Assembly: GCF_902859855.1 (NCBI RefSeq)
Contig: NZ_CADIKH010000001.1
Span: 186,001 to 250,000, forward strand
Reading direction: 5' to 3'
Origin: Paraburkholderia humisilvae
GTDB taxonomy: Bacteria; Pseudomonadota; Gammaproteobacteria; Burkholderiales; Burkholderiaceae
Length of the DNA stretch: 64,000 nucleotides
Shown here: in pieces, positions 46,913 through 56,436 of the stretch
Layout: each line of letters starts with the position of its first letter
Position numbering within the stretch: position 1 is the stretch's first letter
Program-made: the position numbers and the translations under genes
The notes under the pieces: generated by a model
What the model was told of the DNA's origin: nothing
What the model saw: only the letters and a program-made list of their open reading frames with translations
The model's database searches: none

Positions 46913-47944
46913 TTAAAGCCGCGCTGCTATCTCTTCCGCTGTTTCTCGGTAGTACGTGTTCTGGAGTATCGACAAGTCTTTGTGGCCGCTGATCTTCGCC
47001 AGCGTCATAACATCCACCTTCCGGGACAATCTCGTTAGCGCCTCCGTACGTGAGTCGTGAAAGTGCAAACCGTCAATCATTAGCTGATCGCGCGCTTTTC
47101 TGAACAGCGTATCGAGAGACCCCGACGACACTGTAAAGCATCGATCTCGACCAGCTACAGGCCGAAGCAAGCGGACAGTTTGACGAGTGAGCGGCACGAC
47201 ACGGGGTTTACCCGTCAAGTGCTGCGTCTTGTGTGCGACAGTAGCCACGCGCTTTGCTAGGTCGACATTGCGCTTCCCCAGGCTCAGGATTTCCCCGGCC
47301 CGCATCGCTGATCGCAGTCCCACCAGAAAGGCCAATGCAACCTCCTGGTTCTTCGTAGTCGGCGCTTGGCCCGTCACATATCCAAGACGCCTACAGAGGC
47401 GTTTCACCTCTTTCCATGGGTCCACACGCCGATCCCGTGGCGGAGGCGATGGGGGCGGGCGCAACCCCTCGAAAGGCTTGTGCTCGATCCAATGCCACTC
47501 ATGCTTTGCGACGGTAAAGGCGTTACTGAGCCACGCAATGTCTCGCAGTACGGCCGCCGCCGACACAGCTTGTACGGCCTTCCCGTCCGGTCCTACGAAT
47601 CCCGCCATGCGGGCGTCCCGCCAAGCCGCCAGATCGGGCGTCTTAACGTCTGATAGCTTCGAGTCCGCGAGCAATGGGAAATTGCGGAGGAATGCCGCGA
47701 TACGCAGCCTTTCTTGGCGCTCGCCTTTCTTCCGTGCCGAAACATCGCGAACGTAGCGTGTGAGCATGTCCCGGACGGTATGTAGCTCTGCCTCAGGCAT
47801 GGCCTTACGCTCCCTCGCCGCCGTTTCTTCAGCGGCGGCCCAAGTTGCCGCCTCGCGTTTGGTGTCGAATGTCTTGCTGGTGCGCTTACCTCCGACCAGG
47901 ACAAACGCACGATAGCCGTTTTTATATCTTGTGATCGATGCCAT
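46913..47944 (-). CDS. phage-type tyrosine recombinase (integrase)
   Basis: 343 residues. An N-terminal arm-binding domain (about 1-60) is followed by a core-binding region and a catalytic domain with Arg215 in RSAMRAGEIL, HxxR at His296-Arg299 (FHDSRTE), His321 in SGHKDLS and a Tyr in NTYYRET. This is a complete catalytic set. It lies 168 bp inside attL and would mediate integration at tRNA-Leu. Confidence 0.95.
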   Translation of the reverse strand: MASITRYKNGYRAFVLVGGKRTSKTFDTKREAATWAAAEETAARERKAMPEAELHTVRDMLTRYVRDVSARKKGERQERLRIAAFLRNFPLLADSKLSDVKTPDLAAWRDARMAGFVGPDGKAVQAVSAAAVLRDIAWLSNAFTVAKHEWHWIEHKPFEGLRPPPSPPPRDRRVDPWKEVKRLCRRLGYVTGQAPTTKNQEVALAFLVGLRSAMRAGEILSLGKRNVDLAKRVATVAHKTQHLTGKPRVVPLTRQTVRLLRPVAGRDRCFTVSSGSLDTLFRKARDQLMIDGLHFHDSRTEALTRLSRKVDVMTLAKISGHKDLSILQNTYYRETAEEIAARL

Positions 47945-47982
47945 ATCGGCCCCGTAAAAGAAAAGGAGGCCGCAGCCCCCAA

Positions 47983-48228
47983 TTATCTCCTTAAGTTTTC
48001 AACGCTAAGGAGAGCGTCCACCTGCTCAGTGGGAATCAATCCACAGCGGTTAAGGCGCAACCTTCCTGCGTCCAAAAACCGCCGTATCGTATTTCTGTGT
48101 AGGCCCAGCATCTGCGCCGCCTGCTGCTGCGTGACATGACAGGGCCTTGGGTGTCGCATGGCGTAAAGCTCCACCGCTTTACTGGCTGCGGCTAGAATCG
48201 CCACGCTACTTGCTTCCGTGTTGGTCAT
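47983..48228 (-). CDS. small helix-turn-helix protein, excisionase-like
   Basis: 81 residues. TQQQAAQMLGLHRNTIRRFLD is a helix-turn-helix followed by AGRLRLNRCGLIPTEQVDALL, the arrangement of excisionase/MerR-type DNA-binding domains. Location 38 bp before the integrase on the same strand fits an excisionase or regulator of the recombinase. Confidence 0.7.
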   Translation of the reverse strand: MTNTEASSVAILAAASKAVELYAMRHPRPCHVTQQQAAQMLGLHRNTIRRFLDAGRLRLNRCGLIPTEQVDALLSVENLRR

Positions 48229-48255
48229 ATCCTCCTTAAAGATTTATCACTACAT

Positions 48256-48975
48256 TTAACCCACTACCGCAAATAATGAATGCTCTGACCAATTCAATGC
48301 AGCCTTGATGCGCTCTTGAATGACGTTCTTCGACTTCGCCTTAGCGATAACTTCGCCCGTCTTTTCGTCCTTACGCTCCGCGTACTCACCAGGGATATAG
48401 ATGCTGTCCCAATCCTCTTTTGTTGCACCGTCCCAGAAGAAGGCTTTAAGCTCGCTCACAGGTTCCGGGATATCAACAGTCTTCGTCTCACCGGTTGCAG
48501 GGTCCTCGTAGACCGGGCCAGTGATGTTGTAACCCTTGCCCTTACCCTTGAGAGACGGGTACGTGCGCTTACCATCCTGGCTCGCGTTGTGGAAAATTTC
48601 GATAATGAACGGATCGCCAAGGAACTCCGCCATGTGCGTAGCCTTGCCGCTGTAGTTCATCATTGCCATGAGTTTGAAGAAATTCGCCTTGTCACTCAGC
48701 GATACCTTTTCCTCAAGCTTCATACGCTGTGGTTCGCCGTTCGGGAGCTTCGGATACTTCGGCCCGAACAGTTCGAAGACGAGTTGTACGTAGTCGTGCG
48801 TGGACTTCACGCCCTCGAATTCGGATTCGTGCTTTCCAATCTCGTAGTAACCGACGAGGCGCGCAGGAGCCTTACCCTTTACAATTGGTTCACCGTCGAT
48901 AACTGGAACCGTCATGTTAAGCCCGTTACGCTTGGCCACCGCTATCTTGGCCCTCAATGAAGAATAATCCACCAC
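48256..48975 (-). CDS. conserved phage protein of unknown function
   Basis: 239 residues starting at GTG 48975. It begins VDYSSLRAKIAVAKRNGLN; the middle contains THDYVQLVFELFGPKYPKLP and the C-terminal half is charged with repeated Lys/Glu. It looks like a cytosolic, beta-rich early phage protein, and a single-stranded-DNA-binding role is possible but not shown. The 247 bp upstream (48976-49222) contain no gene I can support. Confidence 0.5.
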   Translation of the reverse strand: MVDYSSLRAKIAVAKRNGLNMTVPVIDGEPIVKGKAPARLVGYYEIGKHESEFEGVKSTHDYVQLVFELFGPKYPKLPNGEPQRMKLEEKVSLSDKANFFKLMAMMNYSGKATHMAEFLGDPFIIEIFHNASQDGKRTYPSLKGKGKGYNITGPVYEDPATGETKTVDIPEPVSELKAFFWDGATKEDWDSIYIPGEYAERKDEKTGEVIAKAKSKNVIQERIKAALNWSEHSLFAVVG

Positions 48976-49222
48976 TGTACCCTTACAAACGACGAGTACG
49001 ACAGCTTAGCTACCCATCACGTCAGTTTCGAGTACATGCGATTACGCAATGAAATCCCATTAGGACTATCAACTATCACATTTTGAATATTGACAGTCCG
49101 ACCTCTTACTCAAAGTCGAAACGGGTGAAAATCCGGCTCCCACAGCCATTTTTTTGAACCCAGTTTCTAGGCCCGACAAAGGTTTCCGGCCGATTGCTTA
49201 TAGTAATACACGTTTTACGAGT

Positions 49223-49834
49223 CTACGACTCAGACACCCACGAACCCCGCCCGCGAAATATACCGGGCCAAGCGTAGTATGCAGCGGATTCTTCGAGGAC
49301 ATCCTGTGCACTCAATCTCGCATGCTTCTGGAATAGACTACCAAGCGCCTGCTCTTGAGCAATAACACCTGCTGCTGCAATATCGCCTATCAAGTCGTAA
49401 TGGCTATGTCTAGCTCTGGATATGCGCAACACTGTACCATTGCGGTGTATATATACGTCAATTAGATTGGCTAGTGGTAGAACAAACGACCCACGGCTAT
49501 TGCGCATTTTCAACAGGAAAACACATAACTCTTTAGCTTTCTTACCGAGAGAGTTAACGATACAAAGCTGCTCTATCCACCTAAGACTAGCATTGCTAGG
49601 AACAGGCAGCCTTTGCTCGAACATATCCCGCTTCTTTATTATTTCCCCAGTCTCCATATCCACATACGATTTAACCGATAGCCTAGTGACTGGCATACCA
49701 ATCTTTTTCCAACCTGCATTACGCAGAGACAGTTTTGGAACTCGCACTACTGTTGTGTCCGGTGGCCAAGGGACAAATCTTGGTAATTGAAGTGCGATAG
49801 TTTTACGTGGCCAATCATTCTTGTTATAGAGCAA
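49223..49834 (-). CDS. hypothetical phage protein
   Basis: 203 residues from a TTG start at 49834, with AAGGAAGGGA just upstream. The N-terminal third carries a Pro/Val-rich segment (PRFVPWPPDTTVVRVPKL) and the rest is mixed alpha/beta. It is one of the most AT-rich genes here, with codon use unlike the chromosome. No family recognised. The 270 bp between it and the zinc-finger gene (49835-50107) contain only an ACGGGC-5-GCCCGT hairpin at 50072-50088. Confidence 0.45.
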   Translation of the reverse strand: MLYNKNDWPRKTIALQLPRFVPWPPDTTVVRVPKLSLRNAGWKKIGMPVTRLSVKSYVDMETGEIIKKRDMFEQRLPVPSNASLRWIEQLCIVNSLGKKAKELCVFLLKMRNSRGSFVLPLANLIDVYIHRNGTVLRISRARHSHYDLIGDIAAAGVIAQEQALGSLFQKHARLSAQDVLEESAAYYAWPGIFRGRGSWVSES

Positions 49835-50107
49835 TCCCTTCCTTAGTTATGGGTGGCTATCATTGAAATATATGTCACGATAGTATTAGCTAACTATGGA
49901 TACCGGGGGATAGTTGTAATTATATTGTAATAAATCATGGACACCGACCGGTCAGATTCCATTTAACGCTATCTGCAATATTTCGGTCGCGTAACGCTGG
50001 CTCCGTTGATATCGGCCCGTGATTCCTCGAATCCCGCGTGATCGCGCGCCTACGCGTCGCGTGAGGCTAGAACGGGCTGTATGCCCGTCCCGCCACTCGC
50101 ATATCCC

Positions 50108-50365
50108 CTATCTTCGCGCAACGTCTTCTAGGTGCAAACGGAGAGGCAAACTCAACCCTTTAGTAATCCAAAGGCCCCGCCTGTTCCGCTGCATTCCATC
50201 GGCTACCATCTCGTCTGGTGTTTTGCATCGCCGCCGAGCAGGTATGTAGCCTCCGTCCGGCCCGCGCACTCCGTAACTACCCGTGCGGTGCATGTCGAAC
50301 GCCCGTGATGAGCGGAACCGCTCCCCGCAGCTTGGACATATGTTGTTATCGTTGGACTGTCGCAA
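50108..50365 (-). CDS. small phage protein with a zinc-finger-like cysteine pair
   Basis: About 85 residues from TTG 50365 (a longer ATG start at 50422 would overlap the upstream gene by 77 bp). CPSCGERFRSSRAFDMHRTG resembles a C2H2-like motif, followed by RRCKTPDEMVADGMQRNRRG, a pattern seen in small phage proteins of unknown role. GGGAAG before the TTG supports that start. Likely DNA or RNA binding. Confidence 0.6.
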   Translation of the reverse strand: MRQSNDNNICPSCGERFRSSRAFDMHRTGSYGVRGPDGGYIPARRRCKTPDEMVADGMQRNRRGLWITKGLSLPLRLHLEDVARR

Positions 50366-50759
50366 CGTGCGCTTCCCACTTATCTTGCGCCTCTTGGGCA
50401 CGCCGTAGTGCCTCGCGAGCAATCGATAACTGCCGCGCCTCGTCTGCTGGCCTGCGCCGTTGTAGACTGCACAACCGGCTGTACTCTATAAGGGCGTTCC
50501 GTCCGTCACGTATTGCGCCCTGTGCTACGCACAAGAGATGGCCTAGCCTACTGGTTGCACATTGCGCCGCACGCGCTACCCGCTTGTCTATTTCCGCAGC
50601 CGTCTTTGCCTGAATGTGGCCAAGATTCTTACCGTAACAACGCTCAAGAATGTCCGCCCGCAGCCAGTTGTTATCCTTACTTCCGCGCTTACCTCTCGCT
50701 ACAACATCCGTGCGAATACCAAGCGAACGTGCGGCCTCTAGCAATTGACCCCGGCTCAT
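50346..50759 (-). CDS. hypothetical phage protein
   Basis: 137 residues, ATG 50759 overlapping the stop of the preceding small gene (ATGA). Arg/Ala-rich helical protein with AEIDKRVARAAQCATSRL in the middle; no recognised family. It is part of a chain of four closely packed or overlapping small genes from 51081 to 50108. Confidence 0.5.
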   Translation of the reverse strand: MSRGQLLEAARSLGIRTDVVARGKRGSKDNNWLRADILERCYGKNLGHIQAKTAAEIDKRVARAAQCATSRLGHLLCVAQGAIRDGRNALIEYSRLCSLQRRRPADEARQLSIAREALRRAQEAQDKWEAHVATVQR

Positions 50760-50908
50760 TGGCCTTGTCCCGGCGGTTCCCGACGTTTCTTAGCTACCTC
50801 GCGTCGCGTTCTCCAGCTAGTCCACTGCCCTAATGGATGTTTCAACATACCGCGCGGGCTAGGATGTTTATGCGCATTTCTCAGGCTACGAAACGTCACG
50901 ACGCTCAT
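50756..50908 (-). CDS. 50-residue basic phage protein
   Basis: ATG 50908 to TGA 50756 encodes MSVVTFRSLRNAHKHPSPRG... ending REPPGQGQ, very rich in Arg/Lys/His. Its ATG overlaps the stop of the upstream gene (GAATGA) and its own stop overlaps the next start, so it is translationally coupled on both sides. Function unknown, possibly nucleic-acid binding. Confidence 0.55.
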   Translation of the reverse strand: MSVVTFRSLRNAHKHPSPRGMLKHPLGQWTSWRTRREVAKKRREPPGQGQ

Positions 50909-51081
50909 TCCCGCTCCGCCTGGGCGAGTTGCATACCGATAAGTTTATGCTCCGCTGCGGCCTGAATGATGTTGTTAGCTGCAATCGCCGACTCATGCAT
51001 ACGCGTGTCGCGCTTCGCCGCCTCGATGATGCCCCGCAATTGGAGTTCGTTCATATCTGCCACAATCTCAATTTCTTTCAT
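50905..51081 (-). CDS. 58-residue phage protein
   Basis: ATG 51081 to TGA 50905 encodes MKEIEIVADMNELQLRGIIE... ending GMQLAQAERE, a short amphipathic helical protein. It begins a chain of coupled small genes. No clear Shine-Dalgarno is seen (GGATAGCG upstream). Confidence 0.5.
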   Translation of the reverse strand: MKEIEIVADMNELQLRGIIEAAKRDTRMHESAIAANNIIQAAAEHKLIGMQLAQAERE

Positions 51082-51115
51082 TCGCTATCCTAATTATATA
51101 TATTTACGACCGGCG

Positions 51116-51568
51116 TTATCCGTTTACCTGAGCCATAAGCGCCTTAAGCTCGTCAGCAGCAGCGCTAGCGCGCTCTCGCCTACCCTTCTCATTAAACAAT
51201 GTTTGAAGCTTGTTCCGTGCTCTGTCCTCGCGGGCTACCACCTCACCGCATTCATGCATAGTCATCGTCGCGATGAGCACCTTGCCCCTAGCCTGTGCCG
51301 TATCCTGTTGGCGCTGGCGAACCTCTACTTGTTGGCGCTCGATGTCGGAGACAATCACCAAAAGCGGCCTGTCCTGGTTCGCTTCCGCAATCGCTGCGGT
51401 AAGCCGCGCCTTTTCCGCGCTGATACGTGCGATCGCATCCTCAAGGGATACACGGACTTCGAGCGGGAATTTATTGAGATTCGCGTCGCTGGGAAAATTA
51501 ATACGGAATGTAGCACCGTCCGGGATATGGGCTGGGGCTTTCGGTGTAAACAACTTACGCAGCTTCAT
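51116..51568 (-). CDS. hypothetical phage protein, coiled-coil
   Basis: 150 residues. After a beta-like N-terminus (TFRINFPSDANLNKFPLEVR) most of the protein is charged helix, for example EKARLTAAIAEANQDRP and RQQVEVRQRQQDTAQARG, suggesting a coiled coil. It lies 41 bp after the capsid gene in the same transcript, so a head-assembly or scaffold-like role is possible; this is inference. Confidence 0.5.
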   Translation of the reverse strand: MKLRKLFTPKAPAHIPDGATFRINFPSDANLNKFPLEVRVSLEDAIARISAEKARLTAAIAEANQDRPLLVIVSDIERQQVEVRQRQQDTAQARGKVLIATMTMHECGEVVAREDRARNKLQTLFNEKGRRERASAAADELKALMAQVNG

Positions 51569-51609
51569 GCATGATCCTTATAAATATAATGGCCCCGTAG
51601 GACCACAGA

Positions 51610-52731
51610 CTACGAGAGGGTGATAACCAGTGGTTTAGTAAGAAGCTTCGCGTCTGCATACTTCGTTACCTTAAGCGCCTTAAGATTTTTCTGGAACATG
51701 CTCACAGGTGCGCTATTTTCCGAACCGGGTGCGGTGTCCATGACGATATCGGCCTGGATAGTCGAGTCGATGAGCATAGGGCCATCGAAAACAGCAACGC
51801 GCTTACGGTCCACCAAAAACAACGTGTTGTCCGGTGCTGCCATAGTGGGCAGCGCGGGCAAGGTCCGATACGTCCCGCCAGCGGGGCCGACGTTAGGATT
51901 AGCGGCATCCTGCAATGTCGTCAGTACATCTGGGTTGGCAATCCACACTGCGCTACGCAAGTCACCTTCGAACTGGCGCATAGCCGCGACAACATCCGCG
52001 CCTGCGTCAGTTCCCTCAGACAGCATGAGATTGACGAAGAACAGGTCAGTCGCGTTCGACGCCGCGTCCGTAAGCTGTTGCTCTACATACTCCTGAACAG
52101 GGTTGTCGAAATTCCCCGCGTGCATCATTTCGGCAGTGAAGGCGACGATCAATGCGAACTTACGATTGGTGGTCGTCAACCGGAAATCAATATCGGGGGC
52201 CGCAGCCGGGATAGCAGCGCCTTCCGCAACTTCCGCAGCGGTTAATAGTGCAGTCTGCGTCAGCAGTCGCGTATTCGGCGGGAGATTGGCCGCGCCGCCG
52301 CGCGACAGTAGCTGAATCAGGCTTACCGTAACTGGGGGAAGCAGGACGCCTGCGGCCTGGGTTGGGCTGTACAGGGCTGAATTGTTGGCCGTGGTAGCCG
52401 CTGGGACTGCCGCCTTGCCGACCCTCATCGCCTCGATACGTTGCTTATCTGCCGCGCGGCCTCCGTGAAGGTGTTGAAGGGCTAGGCGGGGCTTTCCGCT
52501 GCGCCCATCTTCGATTGCTTTAACTAGGCTAGGCACTCCGAATACCTCAGCGGTTCCGTGCGTAGCGAGTTGACCGCCGTCTACAAGAGCCTTGACGCGG
52601 GCCACTACCGACCCCGACCCGAACACCGCTTCAATTTGCGCGGCGTCCCATTCGGCAGCAACAGCAAATTGCAATTGTTCGGTGGTGGACAGATGCTTGA
52701 CGACTTCTTGGCGAATGCTTTCAATAATCAT
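51610..52731 (-). CDS. HK97-fold phage major capsid protein
   Basis: 373 residues. Segments such as LLTQTALLTAAEVAEGAAIP, LTTTNRKFALIVAFTAEMM and FDNPVQEYVEQQLTDAASNA match the HK97-type capsid domain (N-arm, spine helix, A domain). There is no separate prohead protease, although the N-terminal 100 residues could be a delta-like scaffold. It is encoded downstream of the tape-measure gene, the reverse of the usual phage order. This is the strongest structural gene in the element. Confidence 0.85.
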   Translation of the reverse strand: MIIESIRQEVVKHLSTTEQLQFAVAAEWDAAQIEAVFGSGSVVARVKALVDGGQLATHGTAEVFGVPSLVKAIEDGRSGKPRLALQHLHGGRAADKQRIEAMRVGKAAVPAATTANNSALYSPTQAAGVLLPPVTVSLIQLLSRGGAANLPPNTRLLTQTALLTAAEVAEGAAIPAAAPDIDFRLTTTNRKFALIVAFTAEMMHAGNFDNPVQEYVEQQLTDAASNATDLFFVNLMLSEGTDAGADVVAAMRQFEGDLRSAVWIANPDVLTTLQDAANPNVGPAGGTYRTLPALPTMAAPDNTLFLVDRKRVAVFDGPMLIDSTIQADIVMDTAPGSENSAPVSMFQKNLKALKVTKYADAKLLTKPLVITLS

Positions 52732-52843
52732 ATGATTTGTAATCCTTAATATTAGGTTATGAATTTTACCGACTACAACCTATCGACCAACCCGGCCCGG
52801 CCCGCGATGGATTGGTCTACTAGCTACATGGCTGAACGTAAGA

Positions 52844-55585
52844 CTACGCTTGGCCGTACTTCATCTGATAAGCAAGCCCGCCTTGCCCTTTAAAACGTTG
52901 GGTAATGCGTTTATCAATAGCTGCCTGAAATATCGGTTGCAATGCCGCGACATCTTCTTGAGTGAGTCCGCCACCGCCCCGCACATTCATCTGTAGCGTT
53001 GTGTGGTTCGTAACGCCACCTGCCGCAGGCGCGATAGTTCCGACAGCACCACCGGTAGCGAAGTGCGACATATGACCGGAGTTGATGGACTCAAGCAGGC
53101 TCCGGTACTTCTTCGTGGAAGCCGCGTTAATGACGTACTCACCGTTAGACAACATGGCCGGGATACTGTCGCTAGTACCCGTACCCGCGCCGACGATTGA
53201 TCCGCCGTCCGCGTAGTGTCCGACTTCGCCGCCAGTGCTAAAGAAGCTCGTGGATACGGATTTGAAAATCTGCATTTCCGCAGCCTGCAAGGCAATCTTG
53301 GAGAAGTCAGCTAGAACGCTAGACGTGAACGAAGCAAAACTACCCTTGCCCGTAGCAACGAACTCCGAAAGAGCGTTAGCCGAATCGGACCATGCCGACT
53401 TGAACGCGGTTGCAACGGTCTCCGCACCTGTCATACCATCGCCTGCGATGCTATTTACCGCAAGGTGCGTTTGATGGGTGTACGAGTCCCGAACTTGTTG
53501 CTGGTTAGCAAGGTTCGCTTCTAAGGCGGCCTGCTCTTGCTGGTAGTACGAAGCTGCGGATGCGAGCTTATCCGCGTACGCTTGCTTATCCGAAGTGGGG
53601 TCAAGCTTGTACTTCTGGTCTAGCGCTACTACTTGCTGGTTATACTGCTCACGAAGTTGTAGGCGTTGCGCGTTATCCGCGCGCTGCTGGGGGCTGTCGA
53701 ATTGCTCGCTGTTAGTATTTGCGTAGCCTGTAACCTGCTTACGCAATACCTCCGCCTGCTGCGCGTCGTATCGTTGCACGTCCGTGACGCGCTTTGCTGC
53801 GAGCGTTGCCACGTCGTCCGTGTACTTTTGCTCGATACTGACGCGTTGGTCTACGAGCTTCTGGTACTCTGTCAACGCTGCTTGTTCCGCAGCTTTATTT
53901 TTCTTCTGCGCGGCCTCTTGCACAGCGCCGTACGCGTTGCTGATTTGCTGATCTAACGAGCTAGCCTGTAGGTCGTGTAGCTGCTGTAGGTACGCCTCGT
54001 TGTCGATCAATCCTGCACTACGGATAGCTTTAAGGTGCGCCTGGCTACGCTGTTCCTCTGCTTCTATTAGCTGGTTATATCCGCGCAGCCTGGTAAGGTT
54101 CGCGTTAATCCCGCTTTCGTTGACGTGTGGCGGCTTTGGGTCCTTGTACCTCGCGTTAATATCCGCCTGTAGCCTCGTATATTGGGCATCATCGAACGTA
54201 CCCCCGCCTGCAAGAATAGCTTGCCGGTCACTATCTAGTTTCGCAAGCCCTTTTTGGCGTTTTTCTGCATTGCTTGCGACCTGATCGCGCACAGTATCAA
54301 TGCGTTTCTGTGCTGCAATCGCAGCTTCCTGAATCCGGGCGTTCCTCGCTGCCGTGTCCGCTGCCTCTCGCTCCGCCTTCTGCTGTGCTCCCAGCGCCGC
54401 AATCTGCTTGTTGATATCGCCAATCCGACCAGCGGAAAGCGGGTCTCCGGAAATGGCTTCGCGCTCTCTTTCAAGCGTCTCGATCTGATCATTCAGCGTT
54501 GCACCGGTAGACAATCCCTGCTTTAGCTTGGCCCAAAACGTAGAAATCTCGTTACCAAGTTTTTGCCAAGCTGATTGCGCGTTAGCGAGATTGCCTGTTG
54601 TCGTAGATGCTACGTGCTGCGTCGCTGCGTCGATCACTCCCTGTAGCGCTGCATGTTTATCGCCTGCGTCTTGAAGCGCTTTTATGTGCTCGTATGTAGA
54701 CACGTCCATTAGGTGCATGGACTTATTGTGTTCTTCTGCCCACTTTACCGGATCATCGGCCAAGCCGTCGTACTGCTTGGCGACATCCTCCAAGCTTTTT
54801 CCAGATAGCAACGCCGTTGTGACGATGACCTGTCCGAGCTTGAGCATTTCCTCAGAAGTGTATTGTCCGGTAGCTGCCAACTCGCGTAGCGTCTTATCTG
54901 CTGTGCCGAACGTCGAACCGGAATTTGCGCTCAAGGTCGATGACATGTCGTTGAGCATATCGGCAGTGATGCCGGCGTAGTTGCTTGTCTCTACCAGGGA
55001 GGCGGTGAACGCTTTTGCCTCAGCCGCACCTTGGACGTACGCGGCAATTACACCGGCAAGAGCACCACCCAGGACACCCGCCGTCACACCCGCCGCGCTG
55101 AACACCGCTGACAGTGCGTCCGTTCTCTCAGCCAAAACGAGCAGGGACCCGCCGAAGTTCTTCCACGAACCCTGGGATGCCTCATGTGCGAGCACTGCCA
55201 GTTCACGACGTGCCGCGCCGGAGTTAAGGCTAAAGCCGTGTGTATGCGCCGTAGCGGCCTCAATCTGTTGCGACATGGCCGCGAATGTATTTGACACACC
55301 CGCAGCCGCAGCGCGCTGGTTCAGCATCTCAAGCCGCGTCTTTCCTGCGGTATCCGACATTTGCTGGTACTGCTGTACTAACCGTTTTGCTGCGCGGGCG
55401 TTTAGGTCAAAGCCGTTATCTGCGGCCTCTCTCATGGCGTTTTCAACAAGTGCCGCTTGTTGTGCCATCTGCGCCTGTGTCGCGTTTAACTGAGACGCGG
55501 ACGCTCTGATTTTATTTACACCAGCCTCTACGCCAGAAGCATCTACCGAGTATTTGATTGTGCTGTTGTTATTCGATGTTGTAAT
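52844..55585 (-). CDS. phage tail tape measure protein with non-AUG start
   Basis: About 913 residues. Two hydrophobic stretches (about 160-210, e.g. LLVLAERTDALSAVFSAAGV) and long Gln/Ala/Lys-rich helical parts are typical of tape measures. The first ATG in frame is at 55468, but the frame continues upstream into ASGVEAGVNKIRASASQL, a typical tape-measure N-terminus, up to an in-frame TAG at 55586-55588. The only well-placed start is ATT 55585, six bases after AAGGAG. The protein sets tail length and ends GTIAPAAGGVTNHTTLQM plus a short tail. Confidence 0.85.
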   Translation of the reverse strand: MTTSNNNSTIKYSVDASGVEAGVNKIRASASQLNATQAQMAQQAALVENAMREAADNGFDLNARAAKRLVQQYQQMSDTAGKTRLEMLNQRAAAAGVSNTFAAMSQQIEAATAHTHGFSLNSGAARRELAVLAHEASQGSWKNFGGSLLVLAERTDALSAVFSAAGVTAGVLGGALAGVIAAYVQGAAEAKAFTASLVETSNYAGITADMLNDMSSTLSANSGSTFGTADKTLRELAATGQYTSEEMLKLGQVIVTTALLSGKSLEDVAKQYDGLADDPVKWAEEHNKSMHLMDVSTYEHIKALQDAGDKHAALQGVIDAATQHVASTTTGNLANAQSAWQKLGNEISTFWAKLKQGLSTGATLNDQIETLEREREAISGDPLSAGRIGDINKQIAALGAQQKAEREAADTAARNARIQEAAIAAQKRIDTVRDQVASNAEKRQKGLAKLDSDRQAILAGGGTFDDAQYTRLQADINARYKDPKPPHVNESGINANLTRLRGYNQLIEAEEQRSQAHLKAIRSAGLIDNEAYLQQLHDLQASSLDQQISNAYGAVQEAAQKKNKAAEQAALTEYQKLVDQRVSIEQKYTDDVATLAAKRVTDVQRYDAQQAEVLRKQVTGYANTNSEQFDSPQQRADNAQRLQLREQYNQQVVALDQKYKLDPTSDKQAYADKLASAASYYQQEQAALEANLANQQQVRDSYTHQTHLAVNSIAGDGMTGAETVATAFKSAWSDSANALSEFVATGKGSFASFTSSVLADFSKIALQAAEMQIFKSVSTSFFSTGGEVGHYADGGSIVGAGTGTSDSIPAMLSNGEYVINAASTKKYRSLLESINSGHMSHFATGGAVGTIAPAAGGVTNHTTLQMNVRGGGGLTQEDVAALQPIFQAAIDKRITQRFKGQGGLAYQMKYGQA

Positions 55586-55667
55586 CTAAATCTCCTTATA
55601 TTGGCCGATTGAATACCATCACGCCCAGTGGCTAGCAGACGGGCTGATTACATTTTTTTAGTAGAGC

Positions 55668-56436
55668 TTAAATAAGCCCCGTCATATCGAGGACTAGGAA
55701 ACTGTATTGACTCGCTTCACGAAAGCCGATGTAGTGCGAGCCGCGACCGCCCGCGTATGTGTGGAATCCCCACGTAACGATGCTACCGCCTCCGGGGATG
55801 TTGTTTACCGCTATCCCGCTCATGGTCGTTTCGCCCGACAACCCGGACGCGCCGCCCGTATCGAACGTGTAATGGGCTGGGTAGCAAGCTGCGATTGCCG
55901 TGTGAACCGGGTAGCTTCGGCTTTGTAGGTTCTCACCTGGCATAGTCGCGCCGCTGGACTCGTAACCCGTACCACCAAAGTACGCGCCTTGTACCACGTC
56001 GATAACGCGCACAAAAGGCGTCGCGGCGTCCGCTATCAGTACGCCGCCTTCATCGAAGACCTGTAGACCAAAACCGCTGTCCTTTGGCGGAAACCTGATC
56101 GAATACCCATACGCGGACATTAGTTTGACTAGCGGCAATGAATGACGCCGTGAACTGAGTTAGTGACCCGTTCGGATCGCCCCCCGAGAAGGTCCACGGG
56201 CACGCGAAGACATTTCCATCCGCCACAAACGCCACAAGTGGCCTCTTTGCAAAGAATTGCGGTGTTTGTGCGTACCAAAAATTAGCGCTGAATTGCGTGC
56301 CTATGTTGTTAAAGACAGTGGGTAATGAAGTGCTATTACACGGTAAGGGATACGACTGGACTAACTGGTAATTCGGCGTCGTGCCGTCAATTTGAAAAAC
56401 ACCGCTGTCCGTGAGTGCCTGGAAACCTACACCCAT
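55668..56436 (-). pseudogene. tail-tip/fiber-like gene split by a frameshift
   Basis: The first half (from ATG 56436) reads MGVGFQALTDSGVFQIDG... and ends its frame at TGA 56050-56052 just after FDQVSAKGQRFW. The second half, in the other frame, continues DSGFGLQVFDEGGVLIADA and ends LDMTGLI. Joining them at about 56082 (AAAGG) restores a coherent 255-residue protein of the phage GLQVFD-type tail family. A one-base insertion or +1 slippage is required; mutation is the simpler reading. Confidence 0.75.

Noticed and set aside
49000..49200. tRNA-like or other RNA gene in the gap
   Set aside because: A stretch near 49115-49150 ends in CCCACAGCCA but lacks matching acceptor and anticodon stems.
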